Source of the DNA: Sphingomonas trueperi
GTDB taxonomy: Bacteria; Pseudomonadota; Alphaproteobacteria; Sphingomonadales; Sphingomonadaceae
Length of the DNA: 64,000 bases
Direction: 5' to 3'
Assembly: GCF_011927635.1 (NCBI RefSeq)
Contig: NZ_JAATJB010000002.1
Coordinates: 372,001 to 436,000 of the forward strand
Part shown: in pieces, positions 9,514-17,905 of the stretch
Layout: each line of letters starts with the position of its first letter
How positions within the stretch are numbered: the stretch's first letter is position 1
The notes under the pieces: model-generated
What the model saw: only the letters and a program-made list of their open reading frames with translations
Databases searched by the model: none
Told to the model about the DNA's origin: nothing
Program-made: the position numbers and the translations under genes

Positions 9514-10482
9514 ATGAGCGGAATCGAAACTATGCTGGGCGTCACGCGCCGCGAATTGCTGGAAGGCGCGCTGGCGGTGGGTACCGTCGCGGCGCTCGCA
9601 CCGACGGCGCAGGCGATGGCCCAGGGCCACTCACATCATGGAGAAGCGAACATGGCTACCATCACGGTCAAGGACGGCACGACAATCTTCTACAAGGACT
9701 GGGGCCCCAAGACCGCCCAGCCGATCGTGTTCCACCATGGCTGGCCGCTGAGCGCGGACGATTGGGATGCGCAGATGCTGTACTTCCTGCAGCACGGCTA
9801 CCGCGTGATCGCGCATGATCGCCGCGGTCATGGTCGTTCGACCCAGACCGACACCGGCAACGACATGGCGACCTATGCCGCAGACGTGATCGAACTGGCC
9901 GACGCGCTGGACCTGAAGAACGCCGTGCATATCGGCCACTCGACCGGCGGCGGCGAAGTCGCGGCCTATGTCGCGCGCTCCAAGCCGGGCCGTGTCGCCA
10001 AGGCCGTGCTGGTCGGCGCGATCCCGCCGATCATGGTCAAGACCGCCAGCAACCCCGGCGGCCTGCCGATCGAGGTGTTCGACGGCTTCCGCGCCGCGCT
10101 CGCCGCGAACCGCGCGCAATTCTACCTCGATGTGCCGTCGGGCCCGTTCTACGGCTTCAACCGTCCGGGTGCGAAGATCTCGCAGGGCATCATCCAGAAT
10201 TGGTGGCGCCAGGGCATGATGGGCGGCGCGAAGGCGCAGTATGACTGCATCAAGGCCTTCTCGGAAACCGACCAGACCGAGGATCTGAAGAAGATTCAGG
10301 TGCCGGTGCTGTTCATGCACGGCGACGACGACCAGATCGTGCCGATCGCGGATTCGGCGATGCTGGGCGTGAAGCTGGTCAAGAATGGCGAGCTGAAGGT
10401 CTACAAGGGCTATCCGCACGGCATGCTGACCACGCACGCTGACGTGCTGAACCCCGATCTGCTGGCGTTCATCCGCAAGTGA
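9514..10482 (+). CDS. Alpha/beta hydrolase, non-heme chloroperoxidase type, with N-terminal export-like extension
   Basis: The protein has 322 residues if started at 9514. Residues from about 48 on match cofactor-free haloperoxidase/esterases: the oxyanion region [11 protein letters not shown], nucleophile elbow GHSTGG (Ser143), acid in HGDDDQIVP and catalytic His in YPHGM. These enzymes hydrolyse esters and can generate peracids. The first 46 residues include [14 protein letters not shown] and an Ala-rich stretch resembling a twin-arginine signal. The start at 9514 has GGAGG upstream. A second in-frame ATG at 9652 has its own well-placed GGAGAAG and gives the family's usual N-terminus, so two products are possible. 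A terminator follows. Confidence 0.88.
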   Translation: MSGIETMLGVTRRELLEGALAVGTVAALAPTAQAMAQGHSHHGEANMATITVKDGTTIFYKDWGPKTAQPIVFHHGWPLSADDWDAQMLYFLQHGYRVIAHDRRGHGRSTQTDTGNDMATYAADVIELADALDLKNAVHIGHSTGGGEVAAYVARSKPGRVAKAVLVGAIPPIMVKTASNPGGLPIEVFDGFRAALAANRAQFYLDVPSGPFYGFNRPGAKISQGIIQNWWRQGMMGGAKAQYDCIKAFSETDQTEDLKKIQVPVLFMHGDDDQIVPIADSAMLGVKLVKNGELKVYKGYPHGMLTTHADVLNPDLLAFIRK

Positions 10483-10495
10483 TGCGCTGACAAAC

Positions 10496-10532
10496 GGGCC
10501 GCGTCTGCCAGTTCGGCGGCGCGGCCCTTTTT
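10496..10532 (+). terminator. Rho-independent terminator of the hydrolase gene
   Basis: An 8-bp GGGCCGCG/CGCGGCCC stem (10496-10503 with 10520-10527) is followed directly by five T residues, 14 bases after the stop codon. Confidence 0.85.
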
Positions 10533-10610
10533 GCGTGTGCGGCCGGTTAAGCATGTTCGGCAACCGCTTGTTCACGTGCTGCTGCGACACTGGCGCATCG
10601 GAGTAGCGCC

Positions 10611-11027
10611 ATGATCGCCACCAACATTGCCCTTACGGGGGCCCAGGCCAGCGTCGCGCGGATCAACGTCAGCGCGCAGAACGTCGCCAACGCCAATACC
10701 ACCGGCGAGACCGTCAAGGCGGTGACGGCGGCGAATGCGATCGGCAAGACGGTCAACCACGCCTATCAGCCGATCGCGATCTATCAGGCAGCGGCTGCCG
10801 CGGGCGGCGTCAACGCCAAGCCGGTGCCGGCGGTGCCGGGCACGGGGCCGCGCTACGATCCCGAATCGCAGGATGCCGATGCGGATGGAAACATCGAAGC
10901 GCCCGACGTCGATTTCGCGAGCGAGGATGTCGAACAGCGCAAGGCGCTCTTCTCGTTTCGCGCGAACCTCTCGGTGATCAAGACCGAGGACCGGATGATG
11001 GGGGCGCTGCTGGACATGCGGGTCTGA
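10611..11027 (+). CDS. Orphan flagellar basal-body rod (FlgC-like) protein
   Basis: A 138-residue protein with both signature ends of flagellar rod/hook proteins: an N-terminal helix with ISAQNVANANT-like sequence (VSAQNVANANTTGE, residues about 20-33) and a C-terminal helix FRANLSVIKTEDRMMGALLD, with a short variable domain between. These ends form the coiled core of the axial rod. FlgC is the closest size match. No other flagellar gene lies in the window, so it is either detached from its operon or serves another purpose. The ATG has GGAG about eight bases upstream. Confidence 0.72.
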   Translation: MIATNIALTGAQASVARINVSAQNVANANTTGETVKAVTAANAIGKTVNHAYQPIAIYQAAAAAGGVNAKPVPAVPGTGPRYDPESQDADADGNIEAPDVDFASEDVEQRKALFSFRANLSVIKTEDRMMGALLDMRV

Positions 11028-11102
11028 GAGCGCCGGCCTTCTTCCCCGAACATGACGACCGTTCGCTCGAGTGGAAGCACCGACAGCGCCTCTAAATTCA
11101 TC

Positions 11103-11197
11103 GTCATTCCCGCGAAGGCGGGAATCCATTTGCCAGGACGTCGGAGAAAAGAGCCGCGGCGTCACCACCAATGGATCCCCGTCTTCGCGGGGATGAC
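11103..11197. repeat. 95-bp REPIN-like paired palindrome, copy 1
   Basis: Left arm GTCATTCCCGCGAAGG... and right arm ...CTTCGCGGGGATGAC are each a short hairpin, and together they form a large inverted repeat bounded by ATCCATT/AATGGAT. It matches copy 2 at 12280-12374 (95 bp, opposite orientation) along its whole length, including the spacer, and copy 3 at 26684-26777 in the arms. The architecture is that of REP doublets mobilised by RAYT transposases. Confidence 0.85.
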
Positions 11198-11220
11198 GGG
11201 GTATTTTGTCGAGAGTAATG

Positions 11221-11244
11221 GCCCTCTCCCAGCAGGGAGAGGGC
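11221..11244. repeat. GC-rich palindrome downstream of ohr
   Basis: GCCCTCTCCC and GGGAGAGGGC form a perfect 10-bp stem with an AGCA loop, just beyond the ohr stop codon. It could attenuate or protect the ohr transcript 3' end, but it lacks a T-tract and resembles the other palindromes of the CTCCC/GGGAG family in the window. Confidence 0.6.
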
Positions 11245-11253
11245 GTAGCGTGA

Positions 11254-11679
11254 TCACGCCAGCGTCAGGCCGACGTTCACGTTGCCGCGGGTCGCGTTCG
11301 AATAGGGGCAGACCTGGTGCGCGGCGTCGACCAGCTTCTGGGCCTCTTCGCGATCCATGCCCGGCAGGCTGACCAGCAGATCGGCGGTGATGCCGAAGCC
11401 GCCTTCCGAACGCGGGCCGATGCCCACCGTTGCCGTGACCGTGACGTCGGCCGGAACCTTGATCTTCATGCCCGCACCGACCGCCTTGAGCGCGCCGATG
11501 AAGCAGGCCGAATAGCCCGCCGCGAACAGCTGCTCGGGATTGGTGCCGTCACCGCCGGCGCCGCCCAGTTCCTTCGGGGTCGAGAGCTTGACGTCGAGAA
11601 CGCCGTCTTCCGAGCGTGCGCTGCCGTCACGGCCGCCGGTTGCAGTTGCCTTGGTGGTGTACTTCACATCGACCGACAT
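11254..11679 (-). CDS. ohr: Organic hydroperoxide resistance protein Ohr
   Basis: A thiol peroxidase of the Ohr/OsmC fold that reduces organic hydroperoxides in the cytoplasm, using lipoylated partners. The 141-residue protein has the peroxidatic Cys59 in AAGYSACF and the resolving Cys124 in [13 protein letters not shown], both in the family-typical context. It is divergently transcribed from ohrR. The shared intergenic region carries palindromes with a TATCGCGATA core that are probably OhrR operators, so oxidation of OhrR should induce ohr. Confidence 0.95.
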   Translation of the reverse strand: MSVDVKYTTKATATGGRDGSARSEDGVLDVKLSTPKELGGAGGDGTNPEQLFAAGYSACFIGALKAVGAGMKIKVPADVTVTATVGIGPRSEGGFGITADLLVSLPGMDREEAQKLVDAAHQVCPYSNATRGNVNVGLTLA

Positions 11680-11699
11680 CGGATGTCTCCTTTAAGTTC

Positions 11700-11775
11700 C
11701 GCGATAATCCTTATCGCGATAAGTAGTAGATAGGCGAGGCTGCTCCCCTTGTCCAGAGAAATCTTTATCGCGATA
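11700..11775. promoter_or_regulatory. OhrR operators in the ohr/ohrR divergent promoter region
   Basis: Two copies of TATCGCGATA are visible: one within the perfect 14-bp palindrome CTTATCGCGATAAG at 11710-11723, the other at 11766-11775. An adjacent half (CGCGATAA at 11700-11707) pairs with the first site. Spacing and position, between two divergent starts, fit repression of both genes by dimeric MarR-family OhrR. Confidence 0.8.
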
Positions 11776-11819
11776 TATGTTTCATCCCGCTGCGCTTTGG
11801 CGGGGAGGAGTTTCTGCCC

Positions 11820-12251
11820 ATGCCTGCCCCGCTTCCGCTCGACGGCCAGCTCTGCTTCTCGCTCTACAGCGCGAGCATGGCGATCACACGCGTCTACAAG
11901 CCGATCCTCGATCGGCTGGGGATCACCTATCCGCAATATCTGGTGCTCCATGCGCTGTGGGAGAAGGACGGCCGCACGGTGGGCGCGATCGGCGAGCGGC
12001 TCGCGCTCGAATCGAGCACGATCACGCCACTGGTGAAGCGGCTGGAGGCTGCCGGGCTGGTCGAGCGCCGCCGCAATCCGGAAGATGAGCGCCAGGTCCA
12101 GGTGTTCCTCACCGAGCAAGGCCAAGCGATCCGCGAGCAATGCGGCTGCCTGGGGGAGGCGATCCTCGAGAAGACCGATCTGACGCTCGATCGACTGGCT
12201 GCGCTGAATAGCGAAGCGCAGGCGCTGCGCGACTCGCTGGCGCGGGAGTGA
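11820..12251 (+). CDS. ohrR: MarR-family organic peroxide sensor OhrR
   Basis: A 143-residue winged-helix repressor that senses organic hydroperoxides through an N-terminal cysteine. Cys12 in QLCFSLYSAS is the conserved reactive residue of the OhrR branch. The winged helix follows: TVGAIGERLALESSTITPLVKRLEAAGLVERRR (about 60-92) with the DERQV wing at 95-99. It is divergent from ohr across the operator region. Extra cysteines in EQCGC (about 113-117) could be resolving partners. Confidence 0.93.
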   Translation: MPAPLPLDGQLCFSLYSASMAITRVYKPILDRLGITYPQYLVLHALWEKDGRTVGAIGERLALESSTITPLVKRLEAAGLVERRRNPEDERQVQVFLTEQGQAIREQCGCLGEAILEKTDLTLDRLAALNSEAQALRDSLARE

Positions 12252-12279
12252 GGGCGTTTCCGTCGCCTCACACCCTGAC

Positions 12280-12374
12280 GTCATCCCCGCGAAGGCGGAG
12301 ATCCATTGGCGCTGAACCCGCGGTTCTATTCCCCAGCGCCCTGGCAAATGGATTCCCGCCTTTGCGGGAATGAC
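12280..12374. repeat. 95-bp REPIN-like paired palindrome, copy 2
   Basis: Same element as 11103-11197 but inverted. When reverse-complemented, the two match through the left arm, the CCATTTGCCAGG start of the spacer and the right arm. It lies between ohrR and the FAD-protein gene, so it may form part of the downstream leader. Confidence 0.85.
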
Positions 12375-12479
12375 AATGGGGTTTGTGGTACGGCCAGCGC
12401 GCAATCCCTGGTTTGCCGCTCCGTCCCACCACGCTAAGGGACGATCACGCCCCCCAACATCTGCTGGACCCAATTTTCG

Positions 12480-14090
12480 ATGCTGCGCCTGTCCGGACTT
12501 TCCCTGCCGCTAGACCATCCCGCCGATGCGATTGCCCCCGCGATCGCGGCGAGGCTGGGGGTGGCGCCGGCCGAGGTGCGCGGCTTCACTGTGTTCAAGC
12601 GCGGCAACGATGCCCGGCGGCGCAATGCGATCCTGCTGGTCTACACCGTCGACGTCGACCTGACGGATGAGGCCGAGGTGCTGGCGCGCCTCGCCGGTGA
12701 CAAGGACGTGCGGCCGACCCCGGACATGACCTACCGCCCGCCGGTCCACGCGCCCGAAGGCTGGCAGGGTCTCCGCCCGGTGGTGATCGGCGCGGGGCCG
12801 TGTGGGCTGTTCGCCGGCCTGATCCTCGCCCGGATGGGCTTCCGCCCGATCATCGTCGATCGCGGCAAGATCGTGCGCGAGCGCACCAAGGATACCTGGG
12901 GCCTGTGGCGACGCTCCGAGCTCAATCCGGATTCGAACGTCCAGTTCGGCGAGGGCGGGGCGGGGACCTTCTCGGACGGGAAGCTCTATTGCCGGGTCAA
13001 GGACCCGCGCTTCCTCGGCCGCAAGGTGCTCGAGGAATTTGTGAAGGCCGGCGCGCCCGACGACATCCTGTGGCAGGCCCACCCGCATATCGGCACCTTC
13101 CGCCTCGTGACGATGGTGGAGAGCATGCGCCGCACCATCGAGGAACTGGGCGGCGAATATCGCTGGCAGACCCGCGTCGACGCGATCGAGCTCGACGGCG
13201 CGCGCAAGATGCGCGGCCTGCACCTGCACGACGGCAGCTTCCTGGAGGCCGACCATGTCGTGCTCGCGGTGGGCCATAGCGCGCGGCCGACCTTCGAGAT
13301 GCTCCACCGCATGGGCGTGCATCTGGAGGCCAAGCCCTTCTCGATCGGCGTGCGGATCGAGCATCCGCAGAGCTGGATCGACCAGGCGCGCTTCGGCAAT
13401 TGCGCCAAGCATCCGGACCTGGGTGCGGCCGCCTATGCGCTGTCGCACCACTGCGCCAATGGCCGCACGGTCTACAGCTTCTGCATGTGCCCGGGCGGGC
13501 GGGTGGTGGCGGCAACCTCGGAGGAGGGCCGCGTCGTCACCAACGGCATGAGCCAATATTCGCGCGCCGAGTTCAACGCCAATTCGGGCCTGGTCGTCGC
13601 GATCGATCCTGCGCGCGATTATCCCGGAGGGCCGCTCGCGGGCATCGAGCTCCAGCGCAAATGGGAGGACGCCGCTTTCCTCGCCGGCGGCTCCAACTAC
13701 CATGCGCCGGGCCAGCTGGTCGGCGATCTGCTCGCCGGAAGGCCCTCGACCGCGCTGGGCCAGGTGGTGCCAAGCTACAAGCCGGGCGTCACGCCCACCG
13801 ATCTCTCGGCCTGCCTGCCCGATTTCGTGATCGAGGCGTTCCGCGAGGCTCTGCCGGTGTTCGGCCGGCAGATCGCGCGCTACGACCATCCCGAGGCGGT
13901 GATGACCGGGGTGGAGACGCGCACCTCCTCGCCGCTGCGGATCACCCGCGGGGCGGATCTGCAGAGCCTCAACACGCCGCGCTTGTTTCCGGCGGGCGAG
14001 GGCGCGGGTTATGCCGGCGGCATCCTCTCGGCGGCGATCGACGGAATCAAGGTCGCCGAGGCGGTCGCGAAGAGCATGACGGCCGGTTAA
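12480..14090 (+). CDS. FAD-dependent dehydrogenase of the COG2509 type
   Basis: A 536-residue flavoprotein. Residues about 1-95 form the N-terminal domain seen in this family (a ferredoxin-like fold with FKRGNDARRRNAILLVY). The dinucleotide-binding GAGPCG follows at 104-109 and an acidic strand end at IIVDRG. The motif GGAGTFSDGKLYCR and the C-terminal GEGAGYAGGILSAAIDGIK, which closes the FAD site, are characteristic. The substrate is unknown. No clear Shine-Dalgarno precedes the ATG, but starting here preserves the complete N-terminal domain. Confidence 0.85.
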   Translation: MLRLSGLSLPLDHPADAIAPAIAARLGVAPAEVRGFTVFKRGNDARRRNAILLVYTVDVDLTDEAEVLARLAGDKDVRPTPDMTYRPPVHAPEGWQGLRPVVIGAGPCGLFAGLILARMGFRPIIVDRGKIVRERTKDTWGLWRRSELNPDSNVQFGEGGAGTFSDGKLYCRVKDPRFLGRKVLEEFVKAGAPDDILWQAHPHIGTFRLVTMVESMRRTIEELGGEYRWQTRVDAIELDGARKMRGLHLHDGSFLEADHVVLAVGHSARPTFEMLHRMGVHLEAKPFSIGVRIEHPQSWIDQARFGNCAKHPDLGAAAYALSHHCANGRTVYSFCMCPGGRVVAATSEEGRVVTNGMSQYSRAEFNANSGLVVAIDPARDYPGGPLAGIELQRKWEDAAFLAGGSNYHAPGQLVGDLLAGRPSTALGQVVPSYKPGVTPTDLSACLPDFVIEAFREALPVFGRQIARYDHPEAVMTGVETRTSSPLRITRGADLQSLNTPRLFPAGEGAGYAGGILSAAIDGIKVAEAVAKSMTAG

Positions 14091-14160
14091 CCACCGGATT
14101 TTCCCGGGATCCCGGATCGCCACGGCGCCGTGTCTATAATGAACGGCGAAGGGAACGATT

Positions 14161-15924
14161 GTGCAGGATTACCGGGAAGCCGCGCGGCTCGACGCGCTGC
14201 ATCAGCTGAAGCTGCTCGACACGCCCCCGAGCGAGCATTTCGACCGCATCACGCGGATGGCGGCGCAGATCTTCGGCCTGCCAATCGCGGCGGTGTCGCT
14301 GACCGACAGGGACCGGCAATGGTTCAAGTCGCGCGTCGGCGTGGAGCATTGCAGCATCCCGCGCGACAAGGCGCCTTGCGCGGAAGTCGCCGAAACGCGC
14401 GATTTGGTCGTGATCGAGGATTTCGCGACGCACGCTTGTTACGCGGACAGCCTGCTGGCCGAACATGGCACGCGCTTCTATGCCGGGGCGCCGCTGGTGA
14501 CCAGGGAGGGCTATGGGCTCGGCGCGCTGTGCGTGCTGGGCGTCGAGCCGCGCATCGCCAAGCCCGAGGAACTGGCGGCGCTGACCGATCTCGCCGCCAT
14601 GGTGATGGAGCAGATCGAGCTGCAGCATTCCTTCGGTCGCATCGACCCGATCAGCGGACTGCCGACGCGCGCCCAGTTCTGCGAGGACCTGTCCGATCTG
14701 GCGCTGGACTGCCCAGGACAGGCGCGTATTGCCGTGGTCGCCGATCTTGCCCGCGACGACCAGATCGCCAAGATCGTCGGGGCGATGGGCGCCGCCCGGC
14801 TCGATGAAATGGTGCGCGAGGCAGCGCACGCGATCCAGAACGTGCTCGGTCCGAACCGGACCGCCTATCATGTCGGCACGACTCAGTTCGCCTTCCTGTC
14901 GCCCCCCGACATGGAGGTGCAGGCCTATATCACGGTGCTCGAACGCGGCTTCGAGGTAATTCGGGCGACGTCGAGCGTCCGATTCGTCACCAGCGTGGCC
15001 ATCGGCGTTCGCCCGTTCCGGTTGGGCGAAGTTACACCCGAAGACGTGCTGCGCGGCGCTGCCAGCGCGGCGCAGGACGCGCGCCGCATCGATGGTGCTA
15101 TCGCGCTTTATTCCGAAGCGCGCGACCATGCGATGCGGCGACACTACGATCTGCTGCAAGATTTTGGCGCGGCGCTGGAAGCGGAGGATCAGCTGCGGCT
15201 GGTCTTCCAGCCGCGTGTCGACCTCGCCACGGGGCGCTGCCTCAGCGCGGAGACGCTGCTGCGCTGGCGCCATCCGACTCTGGGCGAAGTGTCGCCGGGC
15301 GAATTCATCCCGATTATCGAGCAAACAGCGTTGGCTCGCCCGACAACGCAATGGGTGCTGGAGCACGCGCTCGACCAGCTTGCCGCCTGGCAGGCGGCCG
15401 GGCTCGACCTGACGCTGTCGGTCAACATCTCGGCCGCCAACCTTATGGAAGCGGACCTGATCCAGCGCATCCAGCTGGCGCTGATCGCCCGCCAGCTGCG
15501 CCCCTCTCAGTTGGAGGTCGAACTCACCGAAAGCGCGATGATGGCGCAGCCGGAAAAGGCGCTGGCGATGCTGCGCGAGCTGGCCGAGGCGGGGATCGCG
15601 CTGGCGATCGACGATTTCGGTACGGGGCACAGCAGCCTTGCCTATCTCCAGCAGGTGCCCGCGCATGTCGTGAAGATTGATCAGGCCTTCGTGCGGGGGC
15701 TAAGCTCCGCTTCGGGTGCCGATTTTGTGCTGGTCGAGACGATGGTCGGCCTGCTCCACAAGCTCGGCCGCCGCATCGTGGCCGAGGGGGTGGAAACCGC
15801 AGAGGCCGCCGCGATCCTGGCCGGCATGGGCTGCGAGGAAGCACAGGGCTATTGGTTCGCACGGCCGCTGGAAGTGCCGGCCTTCGCCGAATGGATCGCG
15901 TCCCGGACTGCACTGGCAGCCTGA
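14161..15924 (+). CDS. GAF-GGDEF(degenerate)-EAL signalling protein, probable c-di-GMP phosphodiesterase
   Basis: The protein has 587 residues and starts at a GTG with GAAGGGAAC upstream. Residues about 20-150 form a GAF sensor domain (HFDRITRMAAQIFGLPIAAVSLTD is typical). Residues about 160-310 align with a GGDEF domain that has lost its active site: the GGDEF position reads GTTQF. Residues about 340-580 form an EAL domain with the catalytic set intact: ETLLRW (ETL in place of EAL, Glu kept), VNIS, ELTES, DDFGTGHSS, VKID and EGVET. Cyclic-di-GMP hydrolysis is therefore likely, with GAF and pseudo-GGDEF as regulatory inputs. No membrane segments are seen, so it should be cytosolic. Confidence 0.88.
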   Translation: MQDYREAARLDALHQLKLLDTPPSEHFDRITRMAAQIFGLPIAAVSLTDRDRQWFKSRVGVEHCSIPRDKAPCAEVAETRDLVVIEDFATHACYADSLLAEHGTRFYAGAPLVTREGYGLGALCVLGVEPRIAKPEELAALTDLAAMVMEQIELQHSFGRIDPISGLPTRAQFCEDLSDLALDCPGQARIAVVADLARDDQIAKIVGAMGAARLDEMVREAAHAIQNVLGPNRTAYHVGTTQFAFLSPPDMEVQAYITVLERGFEVIRATSSVRFVTSVAIGVRPFRLGEVTPEDVLRGAASAAQDARRIDGAIALYSEARDHAMRRHYDLLQDFGAALEAEDQLRLVFQPRVDLATGRCLSAETLLRWRHPTLGEVSPGEFIPIIEQTALARPTTQWVLEHALDQLAAWQAAGLDLTLSVNISAANLMEADLIQRIQLALIARQLRPSQLEVELTESAMMAQPEKALAMLRELAEAGIALAIDDFGTGHSSLAYLQQVPAHVVKIDQAFVRGLSSASGADFVLVETMVGLLHKLGRRIVAEGVETAEAAAILAGMGCEEAQGYWFARPLEVPAFAEWIASRTALAA

Positions 15925-15929
15925 GCATT

Positions 15930-15953
15930 CCTCCCCCGGCACGGCGGGAGAGG
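15930..15953. repeat. Imperfect GC-rich palindrome between the EAL and ABC genes
   Basis: The CCTCCCCCG...CGGGAGAGG dyad lies in the 48-base gap between two convergent genes. It belongs to the same palindrome family as 22907-22928 and may act as a weak bidirectional transcript end. Confidence 0.45.
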
Positions 15954-15972
15954 ACATGCTCTTGTTTCGCTA

Positions 15973-17751
15973 TTACGCCGCTTCGTTGAACTGCAGCGCG
16001 GCCAGCCGAGCATAGAGCCCGCCCTGCGCCACCAGTTCGGCATGGGTGCCGGTCTCGACGATCCGCCCGCCGTCCATCACGATGATCCGCCCGGCCGCGC
16101 GCACAGTCGCGAGGCGGTGCGCGATCACCAGCGTGGTGCGGCCCTGCATCAGATGCTCGAGCGCATCCTGCACCAGCTTCTCGCTCTCGGCGTCGAGCGC
16201 GCTGGTCGCTTCGTCGAGCAGCAGGATCGGCGCGTCGCGGAGCAGAGCGCGGGCGATGGCGAGACGCTGGCGCTGCCCGCCCGAAAGCCGCGCGCCGCCT
16301 TCGCCGAGGAAGGTATCGAGCCCATCCGGCAGGCTGCGCAGGAACTCGGCGGCGTTGGCCGCCTCGGCAGCGGCCCAGATCGCTTCGTCGCTGGCGTCCC
16401 AGGCGCCATAGCGGAGATTGTCGCGGGCGCTGGCGGCGAAGATCACCGTCTCCTGCGGCACCATCGCGATGCGCGCGCGCACCTCCGCCGGATCGGCCTT
16501 GGGGACGGCGACGCCGTCGATGCGAATCTCGCCGCTTTCGGGGTCGTAGAAGCGCTGGAGCAGCTGGAACAGCGTCGACTTTCCGGCGCCCGAGGGGCCG
16601 ACCACCGCCACCGTCTCGCCGGGTGCGACGAACAGCGAGAAGTCCTGCAGCGCCGAAACCTCGGGCCGCGTCGGATAGCGGAAGGTCACCGCGTCGAACG
16701 CGATCGCGCCTTCGGCCGGGCTGGGCAGCGCCACCGGATTGGCGGGCGGGGCGATGTCCGATTCCTGCTGGAGCAATTCCGCGAGCCGGCTGGCGGCGCC
16801 CGAGGCGCGCAGCAGATCGCCATAGACTTCGGTCAGCGCGCCGAACGAGCCGGTGACGAGGCCGGCTGTGATCACGAACGCCGTAATCGCGCCGCCGCTG
16901 ATCTGGCCGGCGGCGACACCCGAGACCGCGTCCCACATGATCAGCGTGATCGCGGTGAACAGCAGGCCGATCACCAGCGCGGTCATGATCGCGCGGAGCG
17001 CAAAGCGCTTCTGCGCGGCGGCGAAGCTGCGCACCACCGCGTCCTGGAAGCGCTGGCCCTCGCGCCGCTCCTGCCCGAAGGCCTGGACGATCCGCATCGC
17101 GCCCAGCGTTTCGGAGGCGATCGCGCCGATATCGGCGACGCGGTCCTGGCTGGCGCGCGAATATTGCCGCACGCGCCCGCCCAGCCAGACGATCGGCAGC
17201 ACGGTGAGCGGCATGCCGACGATCAGATAGGCGGCAATCTTGGGCGACAGCACGAACAGATAGATCACCCCGCCGATACCGGTCAGCAGGTTGCGCAGCG
17301 CGATCGACACGGTCGAGCCGACCACCTGCTCGACCAGCGCGGTGTCCGAGGTGAGACGCGAGGCGATCTCCGAGGGCCGGTTCTCCTCGAACCATTTCGG
17401 TGGCAGGCGCAGCAGGTTGCGGTGCACTGCAATGCGCAGGTCCGCCACGGTGCGCTCGGCCACCCAGGAGATGAAGAAGAAGCGCACTGCCGTCGCGATC
17501 GACAGCACCAGGATCACCGCGAGCAGGCCCTGGAAATAGATCCCGATCCTGCTGGTATCGGCACCGGCCGAAAAGCCGTTGTCGACGATCTGTTTGAAGG
17601 TGCGCGGGATCCACAGCGTCGCGGCGGACGAGGTGAGCAGCGACACCATCGCGACGGCGATCTGCAGCGGATAGCGGCGGGTGAACTGCCAGATGACCAG
17701 CAGGCTGCTGAGCTTGCGGCGCGGCGCCGGCGGCGGGGTCGTGTCGGCCAT
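15973..17751 (-). CDS. ABC exporter, fused permease and ATPase (MsbA-like)
   Basis: A 592-residue half-transporter that works as a dimer in the inner membrane. Six transmembrane helices span about 28-305. The nucleotide-binding domain has Walker A GPSGAGKST at 385-393, Q-loop VPQET near 431, signature LSGGQ at 489-493, Walker B ILLLDEATSALD at 509-520 and the switch His in IAHRLATVR. The architecture matches lipid or multidrug exporters; the substrate is not predictable. The start at 17751 gives MADTTPPPAPRRK; upstream sequence is atypical. It is divergent from phaZ. Confidence 0.92.
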   Translation of the reverse strand: MADTTPPPAPRRKLSSLLVIWQFTRRYPLQIAVAMVSLLTSSAATLWIPRTFKQIVDNGFSAGADTSRIGIYFQGLLAVILVLSIATAVRFFFISWVAERTVADLRIAVHRNLLRLPPKWFEENRPSEIASRLTSDTALVEQVVGSTVSIALRNLLTGIGGVIYLFVLSPKIAAYLIVGMPLTVLPIVWLGGRVRQYSRASQDRVADIGAIASETLGAMRIVQAFGQERREGQRFQDAVVRSFAAAQKRFALRAIMTALVIGLLFTAITLIMWDAVSGVAAGQISGGAITAFVITAGLVTGSFGALTEVYGDLLRASGAASRLAELLQQESDIAPPANPVALPSPAEGAIAFDAVTFRYPTRPEVSALQDFSLFVAPGETVAVVGPSGAGKSTLFQLLQRFYDPESGEIRIDGVAVPKADPAEVRARIAMVPQETVIFAASARDNLRYGAWDASDEAIWAAAEAANAAEFLRSLPDGLDTFLGEGGARLSGGQRQRLAIARALLRDAPILLLDEATSALDAESEKLVQDALEHLMQGRTTLVIAHRLATVRAAGRIIVMDGGRIVETGTHAELVAQGGLYARLAALQFNEAA

Positions 17752-17905
17752 GGGGAAAGCGACTAGCGCGGTTCGCGGGGCAGGGGAACTACCTCCGTTT
17801 GTCTCGGTTCCGCATAGGTACGACGTTGCGGCGCACAACGCCGCCGTCTATATGAGTGGTAAGACAACCCCCGCTGCAGGGATCGGGGCACGGGGAAGGA
17901 ATTTT

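Noticed and set aside
12510..14123. 537-codon minus-strand frame opposite the FAD protein gene
   Set aside because: It is a shadow frame; the plus strand has the GAGPCG dinucleotide fold and family motifs.
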